Assembly (NCBI GenBank): GCA_031257725.1 | Contig: JAIROD010000632.1 | Span: 1-5,590 of the forward strand | DNA: 5,590 nt | Source: Planctomycetaceae bacterium | GTDB taxonomy: Bacteria; Planctomycetota; Planctomycetia; Pirellulales; Thermoguttaceae | Reading direction: 5' to 3' | Part shown: positions 1-4,387 of the stretch, piece by piece | How positions within the stretch are numbered: the first letter of the stretch is position 1 | Layout of the letters: the number at the start of each line of letters is the position of its first letter | Notes under the pieces: model-generated | What the model was told of the DNA's origin: nothing | Databases searched by the model: none | The model's input: the letters and a program-made list of their open reading frames with translations, nothing else | Program-made: the position numbers and the translations under genes

Positions 1-86
1 GAGTGTTTTTGATTGACCTCGTTGGCTACCAAGATGTTGTCCCTACGGGACAAAAAAAGGAACATTCACCGCCGCTGAATAGTTAC
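1..86 (-). mobile_element. Partial copy of a small TIR-bounded intergenic element (copy A)
   Basis: These bases align, in inverted orientation, with 4111-4197. By hand about 72 of 87 columns are identical, with one gap. The similarity stops sharply at base 86, at the terminal motif CTGAATAGTTAC (75-86), which is the reverse complement of the GTAACTATTC end at 4111. The other side is cut by the window edge, so the second terminus is not seen. Inside is a hairpin, TTGTCCC (37-43) / GGGACAA (47-53) with loop TAC; its stem is kept in copy B with a changed loop. No reading frame is evident. I infer a non-autonomous, MITE-like or REP-like repeat; the family is not one I can name. Confidence 0.65.
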
Positions 87-106
87 GATAAATAATATGA
101 TCGCTA

Positions 107-118
107 CTGAATAGTTAC
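107..118 (-). repeat. Isolated copy of the element terminal motif (copy D)
   Basis: CTGAATAGTTAC is repeated exactly, 32 bases after the end of copy A (75-86) and in the same direction. The preceding bases (CGCTA) still resemble the CCGCTGA context of the other ends, but the 20 bases between the two motifs match nothing else here. It may be the remnant end of an older element next to which copy A inserted, or a tandem duplication of the terminus. Confidence 0.5.
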
Positions 119-119
119 A

Positions 120-170
120 TTTTCTTAATTTTCTTAATCATAGTCTTCATTCAATCATTAAAATCATAGT
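120..170. repeat. AT-rich stretch of short direct repeats
   Basis: The 9-mer TTTCTTAAT occurs twice in tandem (121-129 and 130-138). AATCATAGT occurs at 136-144 and again at 162-170, with a shorter AATCAT at 153-158. The stretch is low complexity and non-coding. It lies between the GTAACTATTC-type ends and the palindrome module at 204-280, and may belong to the same composite intergenic repeat. Confidence 0.45.
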
Positions 171-203
171 TCAGTCACCATGTTCCACTCTCAATGATCT
201 ACT

Positions 204-280
204 GCCCTTTCAGGGCGTTGATCGTGTTGACCGTTACCCGCCGCGTTGCGGCGGGCTGGCTTGTGTTGCCCTTTCAGGGC
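204..280. repeat. Composite palindromic repeat module
   Basis: Two identical 13-base copies of GCCCTTTCAGGGC (204-216 and 268-280), each itself a 5-bp-stem palindrome, flank a central GC-rich hairpin at 237-255. The copies start 64 bases apart. The three hairpins in 77 bases are much richer in GC than the surroundings. No reading frame of note is present. The position, downstream of the phosphomannomutase stop, allows a role in 3'-end protection or termination, but no T tract follows any stem on the relevant strand. I infer a REP-like interspersed module. Confidence 0.55.
237..255. repeat. Perfect GC-rich hairpin, 8-bp stem
   Basis: CCCGCCGC (237-244) pairs perfectly with GCGGCGGG (248-255) around a GTT loop. 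It is the centre of the palindrome module at 204-280. Neither strand has a following T run, so it is not a classical intrinsic terminator. Confidence 0.6.
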
Positions 281-425
281 GAAAGAAAGAATGAGCGTTA
301 CCATTGACCGTCACACACGGTTACCTACCCCAAATCGACCTAATTTAACAACCAACCGGTGAACACTAGAAAACATTGTGGTTCAAAAACGAAATTTTAG
401 AGGTTCCCAATTTATCATTTATTGT
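281..425. other. Intergenic DNA downstream of the phosphomannomutase gene
   Basis: No gene is supported here. The only structure I see is a weak hairpin, ACCGT (307-311) / ACGGT (317-321), with a five-base loop. There is no convincing T-tracted terminator for the minus-strand gene ending at 426. Together with 1-203 this is plain or repeat-derived intergenic sequence. Confidence 0.5.
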
Positions 426-1961
426 TTATTGCTGATAGGGATAGAGATCATGTTGGGAACGCCGTCGCCAAGTGTCGAGAATGGTCATGGTTCGGTACAG
501 TAAAGACGATGCACGCTCTTTGGTGTCCGATTCTGTGTAACAACGTAATTCCGGTGCATTGCCGGACGGTCGCAAGTGAACAATATCCTGATCGCCAAAC
601 ACCATACGAATTCCATCGGTTTGGTCGATTGTTTGCAATTCACCGAAAGTTGCAAAAATGAGTTGGATCATTTCTTCACCTCCGGAAGCGAGTTCTTCCA
701 TTTTACGTTGTGAAAGTTCTGTTGGAAAATTTTGAAGACGATCACTCATAACAACGCGGCGCGGCAGATAATGAACCATTTCCGAAAGCGGCACTCCGGC
801 ATCTTTGGCATAGCGAAGAGTTGCGATATGAACAATCGCAGGGTCACGAGTCGGCAAGGGCGATAGAGGACGTTTTGATTCTTCTTCGTCGAACAAAATA
901 GAACCGGCAGTTAAAAAACCGCCGTTTGCTTCATAGCCGACCACTCGCTTATCACCCTGTAACACTGCATGTTGCATTGCTTCGATCACGTAGGGCGATC
1001 CGATTTTAGTCCGAACAATTTTTTTGAACCAACCGGAACGTTCTAAGGCGGTGCTGGAACTTACCGGTGTTACCACGCAATCCGCCAGCAGAAAACGCGA
1101 AGTCAAAATTCCTGCGATATCGCCGCGAATCCATTCACCGTGTTCATCGAACAACAACGGACGATCACTATCGCCATCAGTGGAGAGAATTGCGTCGAAG
1201 GGCGGATTTTCCGAATGACCGGTTGCCCATTTTCGGGCAAGAAACTGATCTTCATCCCGCACCGCTTCCGTGTCAACGGCAATAAATGTTTCACTCCGTC
1301 CTAAACGTGTTACCGATGCACCCAATGCTGTGTACAATTCGTACAACAAATCACGCCCAACAGCGGAATGTTCATAAAGCCCGATACGAAAACCTGTTAA
1401 AAAACCGGGTGAGAAGGCGTTGAGAAACCGGTCGAGATAACATTGTTTGGCTTTGCCGTTGTCGGTTTCGGATGGAAAATCCGATTCGGCAGGTTTTAAC
1501 ATTCCGTTTGAGTCGAACAGTTCATCCGGAACATTAACTGTTTGGCGTTTGATTTCGGTTTCGTCGTTTTTGAGAATTTCACCGCCGGGTAAATGAAACT
1601 TAATACCATTACGGTTTTCAGGAATATGACTTCCGGTTACCATAATTGCCGGAATTTTTTCCGACAACCCGTACAGAGCAACCGTTGGAGTTGGAATGGT
1701 TTTACAATCAATTGGTTTTAACCCGAAATGACTAACCGCTTTACGAACAGAACGGGCAATTCGCGGCGAACTTTCTCTAAGATCATAAGCCACTGCAACT
1801 CGGTTTATTCCAAAATCATGAGCGGTAACAGCGTATTGTAAAAAACCAAGCGTGTAAGCAAAACAAACGCGGTCACTCATATCAGCCGCAAGCCCTCGCG
1901 CCCCGCTGGTTCCAAACTTGACACCGCTACGATTCATTAATTGATCAATTAATATTTTCAT
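426..1961 (-). CDS. Phosphomannomutase-type alpha-D-phosphohexomutase
   Basis: This cytoplasmic enzyme likely interconverts mannose-6-phosphate and mannose-1-phosphate, feeding GDP-mannose for surface polysaccharides. All four signatures of the superfamily are present in its 511 residues. There is an N-terminal VKFGTSGARG (14-23). The phosphoserine loop is VTGSHIPENRNGIKF, with catalytic Ser111 and the TGSHIP variant instead of the usual TASHNP. The metal-binding loop is DGDSDR (262-267). The sugar-selecting loop is GYEANGG (342-348), and the phosphate-binding loop is RPSGNAPELR (464-473). The TGSHIP loop, the TPVSSSTALE stretch and GYEANGG together recall a phosphomannomutase subfamily well known in alphaproteobacteria. 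The length is somewhat above the roughly 450-470 usual for the superfamily. No Shine-Dalgarno precedes the ATG at 1961. Met9 (ATG at 1935-1937) is a possible alternative start. It follows a co-directional gene after 195 bases filled by a repeat element, so an independent promoter is possible. Substrate choice (mannose, glucose or both) cannot be settled from sequence. Confidence 0.9.
   Translation of the reverse strand: MKILIDQLMNRSGVKFGTSGARGLAADMSDRVCFAYTLGFLQYAVTAHDFGINRVAVAYDLRESSPRIARSVRKAVSHFGLKPIDCKTIPTPTVALYGLSEKIPAIMVTGSHIPENRNGIKFHLPGGEILKNDETEIKRQTVNVPDELFDSNGMLKPAESDFPSETDNGKAKQCYLDRFLNAFSPGFLTGFRIGLYEHSAVGRDLLYELYTALGASVTRLGRSETFIAVDTEAVRDEDQFLARKWATGHSENPPFDAILSTDGDSDRPLLFDEHGEWIRGDIAGILTSRFLLADCVVTPVSSSTALERSGWFKKIVRTKIGSPYVIEAMQHAVLQGDKRVVGYEANGGFLTAGSILFDEEESKRPLSPLPTRDPAIVHIATLRYAKDAGVPLSEMVHYLPRRVVMSDRLQNFPTELSQRKMEELASGGEEMIQLIFATFGELQTIDQTDGIRMVFGDQDIVHLRPSGNAPELRCYTESDTKERASSLLYRTMTILDTWRRRSQHDLYPYQQ
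1936..1953. promoter_or_regulatory. Perfect 18-base palindrome at the phosphomannomutase start
   Basis: ATTAATTGATCAATTAAT is its own reverse complement. It lies within codons 3-9 of the annotated gene and directly abuts the second in-frame ATG (1935-1937). If translation starts at that Met9, the palindrome would be an operator-like or hairpin element in the leader; if at 1961, it is simply coding. It consists mostly of A and T, so chance is a real alternative. Confidence 0.35.
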
Positions 1962-1980
1962 TGAAAACGGGTAAAGTAGT

Positions 1981-1995
1981 ATCGTATCGTATCGT
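1981..1995. repeat. Pentanucleotide tandem repeat (ATCGT)x3
   Basis: Three perfect ATCGT units sit 20 bases upstream of the phosphomannomutase ATG (minus strand), preceded by AGTAGT. A change in copy number here could shift promoter spacing, but three units is short and may be chance. Confidence 0.4.
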
Positions 1996-2005
1996 AAATT
2001 TAATG

Positions 2006-2131
2006 GTAACTATTCAGTCGTGGTTGTGGGCGTATTGGACAACTCCTTTTAATTAACAGGGGTTGTCCCAAAAAATGGACTGCTCGTCAAATTCAATTCG
2101 TCAAACGTAAAATGCACGACTGAACAGATAC
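2006..2131 (+). mobile_element. 126-bp MITE-like element with terminal inverted repeats (copy C)
   Basis: The left end GTAACTATTCAGTCGTG (2006-2022) matches the reverse complement of the right end (2115-2131) at 15 of 17 positions. The left end also matches the ends at 4111, 86 and 118. The inside differs from copy B except for a GGACAAC/GTTGTCC stem-loop. No reading frame for a transposase fits in 126 bases, so if mobile it is non-autonomous. I see no clean target-site duplication; AAATTT occurs on both flanks (1996-2001 and 2133-2138) but not abutting the ends. It fills most of the gap between two minus-strand genes. Confidence 0.55.
2037..2068. repeat. Stem-loop inside element C
   Basis: GGACAACTCC (2037-2046) pairs with GGGGTTGTCC (2059-2068): ten pairs including one T-G wobble, with a 12-base AT-rich loop. 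In the minus direction no T run follows the stem, so intrinsic termination of the upstream gene is not well supported. The T run instead precedes it on that strand. Confidence 0.5.
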
Positions 2132-2156
2132 GAAATTTCTTATTGTCAGTATCGTT

Positions 2157-2792
2157 TTAACTGTAATGAACGCAGAACATATTTAGTAATGTTGAAAGAG
2201 AACTGCTGTTTCCTTCCTGAAAAAGTTTACTCACTTGACAATCGACAACAGGCCCTTTTTCAGGATTAACAAGAATGGTACTGAGTTGGCTGCGTAATTT
2301 CCGAACGGGTTCTAAACTTGGACGTTTTAGATCGGCGTGATTTTCAACGACCAGAATGATTTGCCGTTTTCGGCGTTCGGTGAGCATTTGAACGGTTGGG
2401 ATGGACTGGTGATGTTTTTCCGCAAAGAAAGAATCAACCTGAAACTTTGCTTTTTGAGCATCAACCTGATCGTTTCCTAAACCGTAAATGATGGCTTGAT
2501 CGCTGAACGGAACGTTGATTAATTCACTGAACGACGTAACGAAACAGGAAAAACCGTTATCGACCACAACCACTTCAACATCAAAAAGAGTTGTTCCTTC
2601 CGCGAGATGCAAATCGGCGTTGGTTCCTTTCCGGTGATTGACATATCGAATTGTATTACGAATATCTCTAAACCGATCAGTCCTGATGCCGTTTTTCCCC
2701 ATGATGTTGAAGAAATCTTCGGTAAAAATAAACGTAAATTTCCGATTCATTCGGGTGATACGTTTAACAAAATCTTCAATGTTGGTAGCCAT
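2157..2792 (-). CDS. Hypothetical protein, 211 residues, family not recognised
   Basis: I do not recognise this protein. It looks soluble: there is no signal peptide or membrane segment. The composition is mixed alpha/beta with two strong buried-strand candidates, FDVEVVVVDNG (70-80) and RQIILVVENHADL (143-155). A basic helical region (EPVRKLRSQL, 161-170) follows the second. It has three cysteines (83, 185, 207) and no clear metal or nucleotide motif. The second strand with the following helix faintly recalls the end of a Rossmann or von Willebrand A-type fold, too weakly to call. It is co-directional with the sigma gene and starts 134 bases after its stop, with a strong hairpin between. The start at 2792 has no Shine-Dalgarno; Met15 is an alternative. 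Reasonable length, an uninterrupted frame and lack of a better frame on the other strand support a real gene. A partner of the sigma factor is conceivable but only by position. Confidence 0.7.
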   Translation of the reverse strand: MATNIEDFVKRITRMNRKFTFIFTEDFFNIMGKNGIRTDRFRDIRNTIRYVNHRKGTNADLHLAEGTTLFDVEVVVVDNGFSCFVTSFSELINVPFSDQAIIYGLGNDQVDAQKAKFQVDSFFAEKHHQSIPTVQMLTERRKRQIILVVENHADLKRPSLEPVRKLRSQLSTILVNPEKGPVVDCQVSKLFQEGNSSSLSTLLNMFCVHYS

Positions 2793-2855
2793 TGTGAAGG
2801 AGCGTACTTGCCGTTGAAACCGAACCGCATTTAGTGCTGCGTTTATAGGTCATAT

Positions 2856-2888
2856 CGAACCGCCGCCGGAATGGGATGCGGCGGTTTG
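2856..2888 (-). terminator. Strong hairpin between the sigma gene and the 211-residue gene
   Basis: AACCGCCGC (2858-2866) pairs perfectly with GCGGCGGTT (2878-2886) around an 11-base loop; one wobble and one C-G pair extend it to 11 pairs. It lies about 40 bases past the sigma stop in the direction of transcription and could end or attenuate that transcript. No T run follows on the minus strand, so this is not a textbook intrinsic terminator. A REP-like repeat or RNA-processing site is equally possible. Confidence 0.35.
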
Positions 2889-2926
2889 AAACAATGTTAT
2901 AAAATTAGGTATTGAAATTATTTTTT

Positions 2927-3712
2927 TTACGTTGCAAATTCGGGTCGTCGTTCTTCGAGTTGCATTTGTAAACGTTCAACAATACTGCTGTGCATTTGGC
3001 TCACCCGGCTTTCACTCAAATCGAGTGTCATACCGACTTCCTTCATGGTCATTTCCTCATAATAATAAAGGATAATAATCAGACGTTCATTACGGCTTAG
3101 TCCTTTGGTAACCAGCCGCATCAAGTCGGTTTTTTGAATTCTTGTTGTCGGGTCTTCACCTTTTTGATCTTCGACAAGATCAATTTCGCTAATATCTTTG
3201 GAACCGTCGGTTTCGAACCATTTTTTATTCAAACTGACGAGATTAACCGCGTTAGCGTCGAACATCATCCGTTCTAATTCGGCAGCGGAAAGATTTAATT
3301 CGTGTGCTAATTCATCATGGGTCGGCTGACGACCGAGTTTATCGGAGAGTTTTTTGCTTGCTTCCATGAGTTTTCTGGCACGGGAACGTACCAGACGCGG
3401 AACCCAATCCATATTGCGTAATTCATCGAGCATTGCCCCGCGAATACGTGGAACGCAATAAGTTTCAAATTTAACGCCGCGGCTTAAATCGAAAGCGTCA
3501 ATTGCGTCCATCAAACCAAAGATTCCCGCTGAAATCAGATCATCTAATTCTACTTCGTCAGGAAGACGTGAACCAACACGTTCACCATGATATTTCACCA
3601 ACGGCATATAACGTTCGATAAGAACATTACGGAGTTGCTGATTGGATCGATCCCGGATAAATTCTTCCCACAGTTTAGCCGTTTCTTCGGGTGTCCACTG
3701 TGCTATTGCCAT
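2927..3712 (-). CDS. FliA/WhiG-family RNA polymerase sigma factor (sigma-28 type)
   Basis: This alternative sigma factor directs RNA polymerase to a specific promoter set. In the 261-residue form, region 2 spans about 31-98 (RYMPLVKYHGERV to GAMLDEL), with the core-binding DDLISAGIFGLMDAIDAFD and the -10-recognising FETYCVPRIRGAMLDELR. Region 3 spans about 118-150 (KLGRQPTHDELAHELNLS). Region 4 spans about 204-252, with helix-turn-helix MTMKEVGMTLDLSESRVSQ. There is no sigma-70 region 1.1, and the length is normal for FliA/WhiG. The start is set at 3712, not the upstream ATG at 3721. AGGGAGG (3722-3728) touches the first ATG but lies nine bases before the second, a proper spacing. The family is known for motility (FliA) and sporulation or development (WhiG). 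No flagellar gene or FlgM-like anti-sigma is visible, so its regulon is unknown. The leader holds a dyad containing the family's own -10 consensus. The symbol fliA would be tempting but is not justified by context. Confidence 0.95.
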   Translation of the reverse strand: MAIAQWTPEETAKLWEEFIRDRSNQQLRNVLIERYMPLVKYHGERVGSRLPDEVELDDLISAGIFGLMDAIDAFDLSRGVKFETYCVPRIRGAMLDELRNMDWVPRLVRSRARKLMEASKKLSDKLGRQPTHDELAHELNLSAAELERMMFDANAVNLVSLNKKWFETDGSKDISEIDLVEDQKGEDPTTRIQKTDLMRLVTKGLSRNERLIIILYYYEEMTMKEVGMTLDLSESRVSQMHSSIVERLQMQLEERRPEFAT

Positions 3713-3721
3713 CTTTTTCAT

Positions 3722-3728
3722 CCTCCCT
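3722..3728 (-). promoter_or_regulatory. Shine-Dalgarno site that decides the sigma factor start
   Basis: On the minus strand this reads AGGGAGG. It directly abuts the ATG at 3719-3721, which is too close for initiation there. It sits nine bases upstream of the in-frame ATG at 3710-3712, so the second ATG is preferred and the protein begins MAIAQWTPEE. Confidence 0.75.
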
Positions 3729-3802
3729 GATGATTATTTACGGACTTTTAACAAACAGACTCAGGAAACGAATTTTTTGTTTTAATAACTCGCCGCGATG
3801 AA

Positions 3803-3816
3803 GTGCGCCAACGCAC
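3803..3816. repeat. Short GC-rich hairpin in the sigma leader
   Basis: GTGCG (3803-3807) pairs with CGCAC (3812-3816) around a CCAA loop. If the promoter at 3863-3892 is used, this hairpin lies in the untranslated leader of the sigma mRNA, about 90 bases before the start codon. Function unknown. Confidence 0.35.
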
Positions 3817-3820
3817 CGTT

Positions 3821-3848
3821 CAAACGATAACCTTTGTCATGCCGATAA
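3821..3848 (+). promoter_or_regulatory. Candidate plus-strand sigma-28-type promoter
   Basis: GCCGATAA (3841-3848) is an exact match to the FliA/WhiG -10 consensus. CAAA (3821-3824) lies 16 bases upstream, where the known consensus has TAAA at 15. It would fire rightward, toward the propeller gene 540 bases away and across element B, with no gene in between. Either the transcript is a long leader or non-coding RNA, or this arm is only the mirror half of the dyad. Confidence 0.3.
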
Positions 3849-3872
3849 AAAACGATGTATTTATTATCGGCA
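3840..3872. promoter_or_regulatory. Perfect dyad with two facing GCCGATAA arms
   Basis: TGCCGATAA (3840-3848) pairs perfectly with TTATCGGCA (3864-3872) around a 15-base centre. Each arm, read inward, carries GCCGATAA, the -10 consensus of the sigma-28 family whose member is encoded next door. The dyad centre (3856) coincides with the start site expected for the minus-strand sigma-70-like promoter, so it could also be an operator. In RNA it would form a 9-bp stem. Confidence 0.5.
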
Positions 3873-3892
3873 GAGAATTGGATTAAGGTCAA
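3863..3892 (-). promoter_or_regulatory. Candidate sigma-70-like promoter for the sigma factor gene
   Basis: On the minus strand TTGACC (3887-3892) is followed after 18 bases by GATAAT (3863-3868), each one mismatch from consensus. The predicted start near 3856 gives a leader of about 145 bases. The -10 overlaps the GCCGATAA arm of the dyad, so the same sequence could be read by a sigma-28-type holoenzyme; no TAAA lies at the matching -35 distance. Confidence 0.45.
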
Positions 3893-4110
3893 TTTTACTC
3901 AAAGAATTTCTACAAAAAAATGATTTATTTAAACAACGTAATGATTAGCAAAAATAGGATAAATACGTAAGTAAAAAAATGGAACTTCAAATTATACGCT
4001 CAACGGCATGATATTGGGGTTGTTTTGTTAAAAACAACGATTGCAAACTTCACAGAGATTTTGATAAGGTGTGTTGTTCGATAGGGCATTTCCTACATCA
4101 TTCAATTTTT
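3893..4110. other. AT-rich intergenic DNA between divergent genes
   Basis: No gene or RNA is supported. Poly-A runs are frequent. One perfect 8-bp hairpin, GTTGTTTT (4019-4026) / AAAACAAC (4031-4038) with loop GTTA, is the only structure I find. It has no following T tract. Confidence 0.5.
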
Positions 4111-4145
4111 GTAACTATTCGGTCGCGGTCAATGTTCCTTTTTCT

Positions 4146-4229
4146 GTCCCGTTAGGGACAACCTATTGGTAGAAAATGATGTCGATTAAAAACGCTCGTC
4201 CCGTTTATGGATGAAATATTGGTAGAAAA
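4146..4229 (+). repeat. Internal tandem duplication of about 52 bases in element B
   Basis: Bases 4146-4176 align with 4198-4229 at 26 of 32 columns with one gap. The segments share GTCCCGTT at the start and an exact TATTGGTAGAAAA at the end (4164-4176 and 4217-4229). The offset is 52-53 bases. Confidence 0.55.
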
Positions 4230-4241
4230 ACTAACGGGACG
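4197..4241. repeat. Inverted repeat CGTCCCGTT / AACGGGACG
   Basis: Nine bases at 4197-4205 pair perfectly with 4233-4241 around a 27-base loop that contains the second TATTGGTAGAAAA copy. It is part of element B. Confidence 0.5.
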
Positions 4242-4291
4242 GGAATATTCGGAAAGACAACCAAACCACGGAATAGATACAGTCTAACAAC

Positions 4292-4308
4292 GCGGGGCAA
4301 GCCCACGC
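4292..4308. repeat. Short GC-rich hairpin just outside element B
   Basis: GCGGGG (4292-4297) pairs with CCC (4302-4304) and CGC (4306-4308) with a single bulged A, around a CAAG tetraloop. It ends three bases before the candidate -35 of the propeller gene, so it would lie upstream of the transcript rather than within it. Confidence 0.35.
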
Positions 4309-4310
4309 CG

Positions 4311-4339
4311 TTAACGTTCGGTAAATTCTGAATTAAAAT
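4311..4339 (+). promoter_or_regulatory. Candidate promoter of the propeller gene
   Basis: TTAACG (4311-4316) is followed after 17 bases by TAAAAT (4334-4339), a good -10 with a moderate -35. Initiation near 4346 would give a leader of about 42 bases. That start falls inside a third GTCCCGTT copy (4341-4348), the motif repeated in element B. AT-rich DNA makes chance matches common. Confidence 0.35.
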
Positions 4340-4376
4340 TGTCCCGTTTATAACGTAAACCGTTGTCTTAAAATTT

Positions 4377-4383
4377 GAAAGGA
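4377..4383 (+). promoter_or_regulatory. Ribosome binding site of the propeller gene
   Basis: GAAAGGA lies four bases before the ATG at 4388. An ATG at 4383-4385 overlaps the site but reads only two codons before a stop (ATG TTA TGA), so 4388 is the start. Confidence 0.55.
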
Positions 4384-4387
4384 TGTT

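Larger units (their letters stand above)
4111..4280 (+). mobile_element. 170-bp MITE-like element (copy B)
   Basis: The left end GTAACTATTCGGTCGCGG (from 4111) matches copies A, C and D. The right end (4261-4280), reverse complemented, begins GTATCTATTC, as does the right end of copy C (GTATCTGTTC). The first 87 bases align with copy A in inverse orientation; outside 4111 the similarity ends. It contains a TGTCCC (4145-4150) / GGGACA (4155-4160) hairpin and an internal tandem duplication. No reading frame and no clear target-site duplication are seen. The right boundary is less certain than the left, because its match to the left end is looser after the first ten bases. Confidence 0.55.

Noticed and set aside
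1..425. CRISPR-like array from the repeated GAATAGTTAC and GCCCTTTCAGGGC motifs
   Set aside because: Only two copies of each, spacings unequal (32 and 64 bases), repeats too short and no cas genes.
422..661. Plus-strand frame of 79 codons
   Set aside because: It lies opposite the 3' end of the phosphomannomutase gene, which carries clear conserved motifs; it is a shadow frame.
1024..1294. Short frames on both strands within the phosphomannomutase gene
   Set aside because: They overlap its DGDSDR metal-loop region in other frames and resemble no known protein.
2037..2075. Intrinsic terminator from the stem at 2037-2068 with the adjacent A run
   Set aside because: Read in the minus direction of the neighbouring genes, the T run comes before the stem, not after; on the plus strand the stem is followed by A, not T.
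1962..2156. Sigma-70 promoter for the phosphomannomutase gene
   Set aside because: Several TTGACG and GATACT-like hexamers exist but no pair has acceptable spacing and match.
2796..2802. GAAGGAG resembling a Shine-Dalgarno
   Set aside because: It is on the plus strand next to a minus-strand ATG and precedes no plus-strand gene.
2607..2834. Plus-strand frame of 75 codons
   Set aside because: It is antisense to the 5' end of the 211-residue gene, with no ribosome site at its start and low-quality composition.
3839..3886. Possible 15-residue leader peptide (ATG at 3839)
   Set aside because: No ribosome site and no gene close downstream on that strand; it falls inside the dyad and reads through it by chance.
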